From: Bacillota bacterium
GTDB taxonomy: Bacteria > Bacillota > Clostridia > Lachnospirales > Lachnospiraceae
NCBI GenBank assembly: GCA_023424995.1
Contig: JAFADH010000205.1
Location: forward strand, 1-9,322
DNA: 9,322 nucleotides
Reading direction: 5' to 3'
Position numbers and translations under genes: made by a program
The notes under the pieces: model-generated
Told to the model about the DNA's origin: nothing
The model's input: the letters and a program-made list of their open reading frames with translations, nothing else
The model's database searches: none
In this document: in pieces, positions 1 through 6,287 of the stretch
Layout of the letters: each line of letters begins with the position of its first letter
How positions within the stretch are numbered: position 1 is the first letter of the stretch

Positions 1-110
1 GCCCGCTTCCGTGCGTCGCCGGCCTTGTCCTTCAGGGGCGGAAAGTGTAGCGAGCCAAAGCCGAGCGCGGAGACCAGCCAGCCCAGTTTCCCGAATTGCC
101 GGTATTGCAT
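1..110 (-). CDS. Aldo/keto reductase, N-terminal 36 residues (runs off window)
   Basis: Reading leftward from an ATG at 110, the frame is open to the window edge. It begins MQYRQFGKLGW and continues with VSALGFGSLHFPP, the classic first beta strand and turn of the aldo/keto reductase superfamily (R-x-F/L-G-x-T/L-G-x-x-VSxLGFG). Members are soluble NADP(H)-dependent (alpha/beta)8-barrel oxidoreductases acting on aldehydes and ketones; the substrate cannot be told from this end. The start is supported by purine-rich ribosome-site sequence (GAGGA about 4 nt upstream, GGAGGAGG slightly further) and by a consensus promoter upstream. An ATG at 120 is in another frame and gives no recognisable protein. 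The piece is about 65% GC, much richer than the genes to its right, so it may mark the edge of a differently derived segment. The catalytic Asp/Tyr/Lys/His tetrad lies outside the window. Confidence 0.85.
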   Translation of the reverse strand, partial: MQYRQFGKLGWLVSALGFGSLHFPPLKDKAGDARKR

Positions 111-130
111 AATTCCTCATCCTCCTCCCG

Positions 131-166
131 GTCTCATTAAAATGAGACTAGTTTAATTTGATACTA
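131..166. promoter_or_regulatory. Operator candidate: perfect palindrome plus a repeated half-site
   Basis: GTCTCATT and AATGAGAC (131-148) form perfect 8-bp inverted arms around a 2-bp centre, lying between the -10 box and the ribosome site of the aldo/keto reductase. The right arm is part of TGAGACTA (143-150), which recurs as TGATACTA at 159-166, 16 bp away. The position just downstream of the transcription start is typical for repressor binding. The RNA could also fold here, but no T-run follows, so a terminator is unlikely. The binding protein is not encoded in the visible sequence. Confidence 0.5.
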
Positions 167-171
167 ATATT

Positions 172-200
172 ATTATATGCCGTAATTTGAATATTGTCAA
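172..200 (-). promoter_or_regulatory. Consensus SigA-type promoter for the aldo/keto reductase
   Basis: On the minus strand, TTGACA (195-200) and TATAAT (172-177) are separated by exactly 17 bases (178-194). Both hexamers match the consensus perfectly. Transcription would start near 165 and run left into the aldo/keto reductase. So strong a core promoter is usually held in check by a repressor, which fits the palindrome just downstream. Confidence 0.85.
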
Positions 201-450
201 TAGGTGGCAAATAAAAAATTACGGGGGAAACTGCGCGGCGTTACTGCTCACATGCGCTTCATTTTCAAGGACGGGGCTGTAATGAGAGTGTAACTCGTTT
301 AGGTAACTAAAAGCGAAAATACGATACACAAAATCACTAATACGACCACAATTTATCAAAAGAAGTCGATTGAGTAAAGGCGATGGACTTCTTTTATTTT
401 GTCGATAAAACAGCAGACGCACTATTGCTACAAAAACTTATGTATTGAGA
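201..450. other. Gene-free stretch between the aldo/keto reductase promoter and the ABC operon promoter
   Basis: No convincing gene was found on either strand. A 67-codon open frame on the minus strand (219-422, GTG start) has no ribosome site and no recognisable composition. The only structure seen is the hairpin at 358-395. The stretch may hold decayed coding sequence, but no family could be recognised. Confidence 0.5.
358..395. terminator. Orphan terminator-like hairpin
   Basis: AAAAGAAGTC (358-367) pairs perfectly with GACTTCTTTT (386-395) around an 18-nt loop, followed on the plus strand by further T-rich sequence (to 400). The stem has a T-run on one side and an A-run on the other, so it could act in either direction. 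The loop is long and the GC core is small, so termination would be weak. No intact gene ends next to it; it may be left from a lost gene. Confidence 0.4.
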
Positions 451-479
451 TTGTAGTGATAATTGTGTAATGGTATACT
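451..479 (+). promoter_or_regulatory. Promoter for the ABC exporter pair (extended -10)
   Basis: TTGTAG (451-456) lies 17 bases from TATACT (474-479), and the -10 is preceded by TGG, giving the extended TGn motif. Transcription would begin near 486 and give a leader of roughly 128 nt before the GTG start at 614. No better promoter was seen between here and the gene. Confidence 0.6.
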
Positions 480-559
480 TATCAAATAACGTATCCTTCC
501 ATTATGGTTTATATATCGGGGATAATAGGTGAATAGCTTTAAAAATAAATAATTAAACG

Positions 560-587
560 GCAAATTTGTGCTGACACTCAAATTCGC
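560..587 (+). other. Small hairpin in the ABC operon leader
   Basis: GCAAATTTG (560-568) and CAAATTCGC (579-587) can pair with one mismatch around a 10-nt loop, 15 nt before the GGAGG ribosome site. No T-run follows and the ribosome site is not in the stem, so it is neither an obvious terminator nor a sequestering helix. It could be an operator at the DNA level or chance. Confidence 0.25.
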
Positions 588-613
588 GGGTATCGGCAGC
601 ATGGAGGATTACT

Positions 614-2398
614 GTGAGAATAGAGAACAGGGAGTATCGGTTGTGGGATTTTTTCAAAATTCCACTAATTATTTCACCGGGAATGACTTCTTTGCGAGTG
701 ACAGATAAAGTTGTCTACGCATTGATACCATCCCTGCAAGTGTTGGCGACAGCAAATTTTATCGACACTGCCATCAGTATATTTAATGGACAAGCGGAAA
801 GAGGCAAAATCGTCCTGCCGCTGATATGGATTCTTCTGCTTATTTCACATCAGTACATAACCTTCGCTCTCATGGGGCTGGTTAGATCAAAGATGAATAT
901 AAACTTAACAGAAGCCTTTCGTACTGCTGTTACTGAGAAACGCATCATGCTGGAATACCGCCATCTGGAAAACAACGAAACATGGGACTTAATTGAACGG
1001 GTAGGCAAAGACCCTGCCGAACGGTTAAGCGGCGGTTTTGATATTTTGCTGCGGATGGCCGACATGTTCGTCCGTGTTGGCTCTATAATGCTTGTATTGG
1101 TGGTTCAAGTATGGTGGGCGGCATTGGTAATCCTTGCCATCTCAATTCCGCTATTTTGGCTGGCTGTCAGAAGCGGTAAAGCGAATTATGAAGCTTCTAA
1201 AGAAGCGGCGAAATATACTCGCCGTGCGCAATATCTTCGAGGTGTACTTACAGAGCGTGACAACGTGGAAGAACGGGCGTTGTTTGCTTATTCGGACGAA
1301 CTTAACAAGCGGTATTATGAAAAGTATTCTGCCGCTTACAAAATCAATCTGAAAGCCCAGCGAAGCCGCTTTATAAAAATGAAAAGCGCCAGCCTGATTA
1401 CGGTGCTGATTTCTGTTTTAATCGCCGGTGTGCTTATTGCTCCATTGGGTTCCGGTGAAATCAGTATCGGTATGTTCATGGGATTTGTGACAGCTACCTT
1501 TGGATTAGCGCAGATGATGTCTTGGGAGCTGACACACATCACAAGCGAATTAGCCAATCATCGTGAGTATCTGCGTGATTTGACCGCTTTCGGCAAACTC
1601 TCCGAAACACCGGGTGCGGCAAACTTACCGGCCATCCGTATATCCGAGCCGGAGAGTATTGAGTTTCGCGGAGTATCCTTTGCTTATCCCGGCACAGAGG
1701 TAATGATTCTTAAAAACCTCAACCTCAAATTATTTACTAAAAAGCATTATGCTTTTGTCGGTGTCAATGGCGCTGGAAAGACAACGCTTACCAAGCTTTT
1801 AACAGGCTTATATGATAATTACGACGGAGATATCCTCATTGACGGAAAAAATCTCCGCGACTTTACGCAATCAGAATTGAAAGCGCTGTTCTCGGTGGTG
1901 TATCAGGATTTCGCCAAATACCAAATTCCCATGAATGACAGTATCGGTATCGGAGACCTCCACGCTATTTCAGAAGAAACTGTAGCTAACGCAGTTAATA
2001 TACTTGGACTTGACGTGGCGGTGTCGGGACTGCCGGAAAGATCAAATACGCCGCTGGGAAAGATTAAGGAGAAAGGCGTTGATTTGTCGGGCGGTGAGTG
2101 GCAACGGGTAGCTATCGCCCGATCCCTTGTAAGCCGTGCTCCGATACATATTTTAGATGAGCCTGCCGCTGCCCTTGATCCGATTGCCGAGAGCGAAGTA
2201 TACGAGTTGTTTGGCAAAATAAGCAAAGGTAAGTCCACAATTTTTATTACTCACCGATTAGGAGCAGCCCGGCTGGCCGATGAGATTTTTGTTATTGCCG
2301 GCGGTTGTGTGGCGGAACAGGGTACGCACAAGGAACTGATGGATAGGGGCGGTATTTACGCTGAGATGTTCGAGGCGCAGAGAGGATGGTATGCTTGA
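614..2398 (+). CDS. ABC exporter half-transporter (membrane domain fused to ATPase)
   Basis: This is a 594-residue protein with the usual exporter layout. The N-terminal membrane domain has hydrophobic segments near residues 31-50, 68-88, 150-185 (two), 260-278 and 283-300, and is followed by a nucleotide-binding domain from about 345. The ATPase motifs are complete: Walker A GVNGAGKTT (383-391), Q-loop Gln431, signature LSGGEWQ (491-497), Walker B IHILDE (511-516) with catalytic Glu516, and H-loop His547. The LSGGEWQ/LSGGQWQ signature and the C-terminal Q-x-x-WY ending are features I associate with a Firmicutes exporter group that includes lanthipeptide exporters. No peptide precursor or modification enzyme is nearby, so the cargo is unknown. 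The GTG start at 614 has GGAGG six bases upstream. It overlaps the next gene by 4 nt and presumably forms a heterodimer with its product in the cytoplasmic membrane. Confidence 0.93.
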   Translation: MRIENREYRLWDFFKIPLIISPGMTSLRVTDKVVYALIPSLQVLATANFIDTAISIFNGQAERGKIVLPLIWILLLISHQYITFALMGLVRSKMNINLTEAFRTAVTEKRIMLEYRHLENNETWDLIERVGKDPAERLSGGFDILLRMADMFVRVGSIMLVLVVQVWWAALVILAISIPLFWLAVRSGKANYEASKEAAKYTRRAQYLRGVLTERDNVEERALFAYSDELNKRYYEKYSAAYKINLKAQRSRFIKMKSASLITVLISVLIAGVLIAPLGSGEISIGMFMGFVTATFGLAQMMSWELTHITSELANHREYLRDLTAFGKLSETPGAANLPAIRISEPESIEFRGVSFAYPGTEVMILKNLNLKLFTKKHYAFVGVNGAGKTTLTKLLTGLYDNYDGDILIDGKNLRDFTQSELKALFSVVYQDFAKYQIPMNDSIGIGDLHAISEETVANAVNILGLDVAVSGLPERSNTPLGKIKEKGVDLSGGEWQRVAIARSLVSRAPIHILDEPAAALDPIAESEVYELFGKISKGKSTIFITHRLGAARLADEIFVIAGGCVAEQGTHKELMDRGGIYAEMFEAQRGWYA

Positions 2399-4194
2399 AA
2401 ACCGAAAAATACAAAACGTCCAAAAGTATAAATATCTTTCAAGCCTTTATTGAAATATTACCGAAAATCATAAAAGTATCCCCGATCATCTTTCTGTGCG
2501 GTTTCTTTCTTAATGTAATTGACGGAATAATTGCCGGGCTGATAGCTCCTGCCACACAGCGATTTTTAGACCGTGCCGCCGATTTTGCTGCCAATAAGCA
2601 CGGAATAATGACAGTAATTTCGGCAATGGTTGTATGGGGAGCTATGCACGTCATCTGGCAGACTCTAAATGGTATAGCTTACTTCATGAATATGATGTAC
2701 CTGCGTAAAGCCGAAGGTTCTTTATCGACGGAAATCCATGAAAAGATGAGTCATATTGCGCCGATCTGCTTTGAAAACCCACACCTGCTTGATGATATCA
2801 ATAAAGCGGAACAGGGTAAAAATAGCGCTGCATTATTTGTGAACTCAATTTTACTTACGTTCAATGTTCATATTCCATACTTTGGGGTTATGGCGATTTA
2901 TTTGTATTCTATTAATCCAATATTGGCAGTTTCATTGTTGCTGGTCTTTACGCCCACATTGCTTACCCAGATTTTACGGGCTAAAATATTCGCTAAGGCA
3001 GAGGATGCGGCAGCGCCGGTCCGCCGGGAATTTAACTACTATGAAAACTGTATGACGGGGCGTGAATACTTTAAGGAAACCCGGATGTTAGGTGCATTTG
3101 CCTATTTCAAAAAGCTGTATACGGACTCTTTATCACTGTTAAATAAATTAACACTTCGGGCCTCTGTTAAGTCAGATATGGCTGAACTTGGAATGAAGCT
3201 GCTGTCATTGGGCGGTTATATCGGTATTCTGCTGTTATTGCTTAATTCATTAATGGATGGAGAAGTAAGCGTCGGCGCTTTTACCGCAATATTCAGCTCA
3301 ATAGGTCAGATGTTCTCCCGTATGGAAGAAGTGATTTGCAAGCATTATGGCAATGTCGCCCGCAACTTCGGCATGGTTCGGAATTATTTAAGCTTTTTAC
3401 ATATGCCCGAGCGTGAAGGCGCAGACGTTGCGTTGCCGGAGGACGTTAATATTTCATTGCACAATGTATCTTTTTCCTATCCGGGAGCAAAGCAGAAAGC
3501 GGTGGATACGGTATCGCTGAATATCAGAAATGGCGAGACCGTCGCCGTAGTGGGAGAAAACGGTTCGGGAAAAACTACCTTGGTGCGCTTGATTACCGGA
3601 TTGTATCTGCCGGACGAGGGTGATGTGCTATACGGCGAAAGTGATACTAAAACCGTGTCCGCCTCTTCGTTGTTCAAAAAGATTTCGGCTGTATTCCAAA
3701 AATATCAAAGATATCAGATGACCTTGCGTGAAAATATTGGTATCAGTGATGTAAATGAGACGACGGACGATGATAGACTGGGAGAAGTATGTAAGCAAGC
3801 CGGTATCGACAAGAGTAACGGCAGTTTTGCCAATGGCTATGAAACCATGCTGTCACGTGAATTTGACGGTGTGGATTTATCCGGAGGCCAATGGCAGCGG
3901 GTAGCAATCGCACGAAGCTTTTTCCGTACCCATCAGATTGTTGTACTGGATGAGCCTACGGCAGCTATCGACCCGATTGAGGAAACGAAGATATACAACC
4001 GCTTTGCCGAGATTTCCAAAGATAAGACGGCTATCATCGTCACGCACCGGCTTGGCTCGGTGAAATTAGCTGACAGGATTCTGGTAATGAAACAGGGCAT
4101 GCTGGCTGAGCAAGGCACTCATACGGAGCTAATGGATATTAACGGTGAATATGCTCGATTGTACAAGTCACAGGAGCAGTGGTACATTGCATAG
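2395..4194 (+). CDS. ABC exporter half-transporter, partner of the upstream gene
   Basis: This protein has the same layout as its neighbour: a six-helix-type membrane domain, then an ATPase from about residue 353 (numbering from the ATG at 2386). Motifs are intact: Walker A GENGSGKTT (390-398), Gln438, signature LSGGQWQ (498-504), Walker B IVVLDE (518-523) with Glu523, and His554. Neither partner shows the degenerate ATP site seen in many heterodimeric exporters. I prefer a TTG start at 2395, overlapping the upstream TGA as TTGA, because AGAGAGG (2379-2385) lies 9 nt before it. The in-frame ATG at 2386 would sit directly against that ribosome site, with only a weaker GAGG 10 nt away; it adds three residues. 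The tight overlap implies translational coupling and equal amounts of both subunits. Substrate unknown; peptide or drug export are the usual roles. Confidence 0.92.
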   Translation: MKTEKYKTSKSINIFQAFIEILPKIIKVSPIIFLCGFFLNVIDGIIAGLIAPATQRFLDRAADFAANKHGIMTVISAMVVWGAMHVIWQTLNGIAYFMNMMYLRKAEGSLSTEIHEKMSHIAPICFENPHLLDDINKAEQGKNSAALFVNSILLTFNVHIPYFGVMAIYLYSINPILAVSLLLVFTPTLLTQILRAKIFAKAEDAAAPVRREFNYYENCMTGREYFKETRMLGAFAYFKKLYTDSLSLLNKLTLRASVKSDMAELGMKLLSLGGYIGILLLLLNSLMDGEVSVGAFTAIFSSIGQMFSRMEEVICKHYGNVARNFGMVRNYLSFLHMPEREGADVALPEDVNISLHNVSFSYPGAKQKAVDTVSLNIRNGETVAVVGENGSGKTTLVRLITGLYLPDEGDVLYGESDTKTVSASSLFKKISAVFQKYQRYQMTLRENIGISDVNETTDDDRLGEVCKQAGIDKSNGSFANGYETMLSREFDGVDLSGGQWQRVAIARSFFRTHQIVVLDEPTAAIDPIEETKIYNRFAEISKDKTAIIVTHRLGSVKLADRILVMKQGMLAEQGTHTELMDINGEYARLYKSQEQWYIA

Positions 4195-4235
4195 CAAAAC
4201 CTGTCGATGTTGATATTTCGGTAGGTTTTTGCTAT
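4191..4235 (+). terminator. Hairpin after the ABC operon, possible terminator
   Basis: ATAGCAAAACCTGTCG (4191-4206) pairs with CGGTAGGTTTTTGCTAT (4219-4235) with a single bulged base and a G/T-rich inner part, leaving a 12-nt loop. The left arm begins inside the TAG stop of the second ABC gene. The T-run lies within the right arm and not after it, so it is an imperfect intrinsic terminator. The stem also contains promoter elements for the next gene. Confidence 0.5.
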
Positions 4236-4238
4236 AGT
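4210..4238 (+). promoter_or_regulatory. Promoter of the methyltransferase gene, embedded in a hairpin
   Basis: TTGATA (4210-4215), a 17-base spacer, and TATAGT (4233-4238) preceded by TGC form a strong extended -10 promoter. The -35 lies in the hairpin loop and the -10 at the foot of the stem. Transcription would start near 4245, giving a short leader with AAGGAGGG before the ATG at 4279. The methyltransferase can therefore be expressed independently of the ABC pair. Confidence 0.7.
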
Positions 4239-4278
4239 AAAGCAATGAATATTATTTATATTTAAGGAGGGTTCCGGT

Positions 4279-5025
4279 ATGGACAAGAAGTCTGTTTATA
4301 AAACAAACAGCTTCTATTGGGATACAAAAGGCAATGATTTTTTAGGAGCCATCGTGCTTCCTTTTTATGGAGCATGTGTCTCAGAAGAAAAATGCCGACT
4401 TTTTGGTGATGTCTCAGGTAAAAAGATGTTAGAGATAGGCTGTGGAAATGGCCAATCCTTGCAATATCAGGGAGAGCGAAAAGCATCAGAACTATGGGGT
4501 ATGGATATATCAGAAAAACAAATCGGAAAGGCAAAGCAGCATTTGACGGCGTGCGGTCTTTCAGCAAAATTGATCTGTTCTCCCATGGAAGAAGAATGCG
4601 GCATACCCTCGGACTATTTTGATTTTGTTTATTCAATCTACGCCATAGGCTGGACAACCGACCTTGATGGTACTTTTTGCCGGATCGCTTCTTACTTAAA
4701 AAAAGACGGCGTATTTATTTTCAGCTGGTCTCATCCTATACACAAATGTGTTGTTAAGGAAAATGATATGCTTGTTTTTAAAAAATGTTATTTCGATGAA
4801 TCTTGGTATTCGGCAGCTCCTGAGCTTTGTCAAGGAACGCTGACCTTGTCGGACCGTAAACTGTCGACCTATATAAATACGCTGGCAAAAGCGGGATTTG
4901 TCATTGAACAAATGATTGAGCAATCTGATGATGATATTATACAATCGTGGGACAGTAACAGTGATTTTGCAAAAAGAGCAAAAATGTTTCCTTTAACTTT
5001 TGTAATCAAAGCAAGAAAACTATAA
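4279..5025 (+). CDS. Class I SAM-dependent methyltransferase
   Basis: A 248-residue soluble protein with a Rossmann-fold methyltransferase core. Motif I is LEIGCGNGQ (51-59). The acidic residue closing the second strand is Asp76 in GMDIS, which in this fold binds the SAM ribose. Motif II lies around 113-125 (YFDFVYSIYAIGW), and a motif III-like LKKDGVFIFSW is at 140-150. Family members transfer a methyl group from S-adenosylmethionine to small molecules, quinones or other acceptors; the acceptor cannot be read from the sequence. AAGGAGGG ends 7 nt before the ATG, which settles the start. It has its own promoter and ends at a strong terminator, so it is a single-gene unit. Its place after an exporter pair could suit drug modification, but that is only suggestive. 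Confidence 0.88.
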   Translation: MDKKSVYKTNSFYWDTKGNDFLGAIVLPFYGACVSEEKCRLFGDVSGKKMLEIGCGNGQSLQYQGERKASELWGMDISEKQIGKAKQHLTACGLSAKLICSPMEEECGIPSDYFDFVYSIYAIGWTTDLDGTFCRIASYLKKDGVFIFSWSHPIHKCVVKENDMLVFKKCYFDESWYSAAPELCQGTLTLSDRKLSTYINTLAKAGFVIEQMIEQSDDDIIQSWDSNSDFAKRAKMFPLTFVIKARKL

Positions 5026-5036
5026 GCCAAACAGCG

Positions 5037-5078
5037 AAAAAAGCTTCCGTAGCCACGCATAGCTCCAGAAGCTTTTTT
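5037..5078. terminator. Bidirectional intrinsic terminator between converging genes
   Basis: AAAAAAGCTTC (5037-5047) and GAAGCTTTTTT (5068-5078) are perfect 11-bp inverted repeats around a 20-nt loop. Six T residues end the stem on each strand. It lies between the methyltransferase stop (5025) and the stop of the minus-strand regulator (5105), so it can serve both. Confidence 0.85.
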
Positions 5079-5104
5079 CATTTGTTACAACCTATGCCGT
5101 ACGA

Positions 5105-6025
5105 TTATTCATCAACGCTGTGCACGTTGATTTTGAGATTTATGAGATCCGCCGACTTCGCTTCTATCCACTTACAAATCGCTTCTTCAGAGAATAAGGT
5201 GTCCCCAAATATCGCTTTATCCGGGCTGAATATGATTTCCGTTCCCGATGTGCATACCGCATCACTGATGCGCAGGTCATGTTGAGCAATGCCTCGAACA
5301 TAATCTTGTTGAAATTGATTGCCGTCCCTGTTAACGGTAATCTGCAAAGCATCACACAGTGAATTAACGGTCTGCAGACCGGCCTGAGTGAGATCTCCCA
5401 TTTGGCTGTACTCCGCATTTGTTATCGGACTTCCTGCCAGAATTTTATCCATTACGGCTTTGCTTGCGTGCAAATCCTTGGACAAGGGCAGACCTCTTCC
5501 ATTATCGGTGATTTTTACCCTGTTACCGGACAAAAGCGTAACACCGATTTTTGTACAATACCCTGTTCTGGCCTCGTCAAGAGAAATTTCAAGTACTTCA
5601 AAAATAAGCTGATGCATATTGTGCTGTAAATCCATTGTGTCCAGTGCCTCCATACCGATCCTCCTATTTGAAATGTTTGGTACTGAATACGCAGGCACAG
5701 TGTAAGAAGTAAGAAACTTCCTGACCGTGCTTGGCGTTGAGCCGAAAAGCTGTGTAAAGGAGCGTGTAAATCCTTCGTGTGACTCAAATGAATACAACAG
5801 CGCTACATCAAGGACTTTGTGCCCTTCCAGCAGTGAAGCGACAGCATGCTGCAGCTTGCGGATTCGGATATAACCGGTAACCGGCATTCCCATGGCTTCT
5901 GAAAACAGCCTGCTAAAATAAAAAGGACTGTATCCGGCTATTTCTGATAAATCACATAAAATGATTTTCTGCTGTATATGGGTATCAACATAAGCTAATA
6001 CCTTTTCCAGGGTTTCGTTATTCAT
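5105..6025 (-). CDS. AraC-type regulator fused to a GyrB-like GHKL domain
   Basis: This 306-residue protein has two parts in one unbroken frame. Residues 4-104 are an AraC/XylS double helix-turn-helix (first helix pair around LCDLSEIAGYSPFYFSRLF, second around VLDVALLYSFESHEGFTRSF). Residues 122-306 align with the GyrB N-terminal ATPase domain: a GMEALDTM stretch like GyrB GLEAVRKRPGM, then HQLIFEVLEISLDEA (138-152), DNGRGLP (174-180), LAGS (196-199), GDLTQAGLQTVNSL (210-223), NRDG (232-235) and SGT (260-262). Relative to E. coli GyrB numbering (from memory), Glu42, Asp49, Glu50, Asp73, Arg76, Gly77, Pro79, Arg136 and Thr165 are kept. Asn46 becomes Ile147, Lys103 becomes Pro200 and the lid GGLHGVG becomes GDLTQAG. 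ATP hydrolysis is therefore doubtful. The HTH-first, sensor-second order resembles Rob. A GAGGTGA ribosome site lies 6 nt before the ATG at 6025. Likely cytoplasmic, ligand-responsive; targets unknown. Confidence 0.88.
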   Translation of the reverse strand: MNNETLEKVLAYVDTHIQQKIILCDLSEIAGYSPFYFSRLFSEAMGMPVTGYIRIRKLQHAVASLLEGHKVLDVALLYSFESHEGFTRSFTQLFGSTPSTVRKFLTSYTVPAYSVPNISNRRIGMEALDTMDLQHNMHQLIFEVLEISLDEARTGYCTKIGVTLLSGNRVKITDNGRGLPLSKDLHASKAVMDKILAGSPITNAEYSQMGDLTQAGLQTVNSLCDALQITVNRDGNQFQQDYVRGIAQHDLRISDAVCTSGTEIIFSPDKAIFGDTLFSEEAICKWIEAKSADLINLKINVHSVDE

Positions 6026-6040
6026 ACACGTTCACCTCAC

Positions 6041-6107
6041 ATTGATATTATAACATTGGTTCTATCCATGTTCTTGACTTCATATATCATAAATTGATTT
6101 TATAACA
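6041..6107. repeat. Two 15-bp direct repeats 52 bp apart in the divergent promoter region
   Basis: ATTGATATTATAACA (6041-6055) recurs as ATTGATTTTATAACA (6093-6107), matching at 14 of 15 positions. The 52-bp distance is about five turns of B-DNA, placing both copies on the same face. One copy covers the -10 of the minus-strand regulator. AraC-type proteins often bind direct repeats, so these are candidate autoregulatory sites; two -10-like boxes arising by chance in AT-rich DNA is the alternative. Confidence 0.45.
6047..6055 (-). promoter_or_regulatory. Extended -10 promoter of the AraC-GyrB-like gene
   Basis: On the minus strand TGT precedes a perfect TATAAT (6047-6052), forming an extended -10 about 22 bases before the start codon. 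The -35 position (AAGAAC, 6070-6075) is a poor match. A weak -35 with an extended -10 is typical of promoters that depend on an activator or are set low. Confidence 0.6.
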
Positions 6108-6239
6108 AAAGCGAAAGAGCCGCGGGCTGGATAATGGAAGGAAGTTAATATTCGGCAGCATTTTTTTGAAATGTCTGAACATTAATATCGTTTCTCTTAT
6201 TAAATTTAGCATATTTTTTAACCTATATTCCCATATTTT

Positions 6240-6248
6240 TGATATAAT
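6240..6248 (+). promoter_or_regulatory. Extended -10 promoter of the GNAT gene
   Basis: TGA precedes a perfect TATAAT (6243-6248), with a start point expected near 6255 and a leader of about 33 nt. No good -35 lies at 17 bp; TTAACC at 6218-6223 is 19 bp away. The region from 6108 to 6239 shows no gene on either strand. Confidence 0.6.
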
Positions 6249-6287
6249 AGGGATAAAGAAAATTTATGTTTTGTTCGGAGGGGAAAA

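Noticed and set aside
219..422. 67-codon minus-strand open frame
   Set aside because: It uses a GTG start with no ribosome site, has no recognisable domain and spans a terminator-like hairpin; it is most likely chance.
614..4194. Lanthipeptide or other peptide biosynthesis cluster
   Set aside because: No precursor peptide, LanB/LanC/LanM-like enzyme, radical SAM protein or leader peptidase domain is visible near the ABC genes.
5082..5629. Several plus-strand open frames opposite the AraC-GyrB-like gene
   Set aside because: They are shadows of a well-supported minus-strand gene, lack ribosome sites and give no recognisable protein.
5105..5700. A fragment of a real gyrB gene fused by rearrangement or misassembly
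   Set aside because: The GyrB-like part is diverged along its whole length, has lost specific catalytic residues while keeping the fold pattern, ends with its own stop and terminator, and is in frame with the HTH. This is an evolved domain and not a recent gyrB piece.
6108..6239. Small gene or RNA between the regulator and the GNAT gene
   Set aside because: Only short frames with quick stops and small weak hairpins are present; no ribosome site or terminator supports a transcript.
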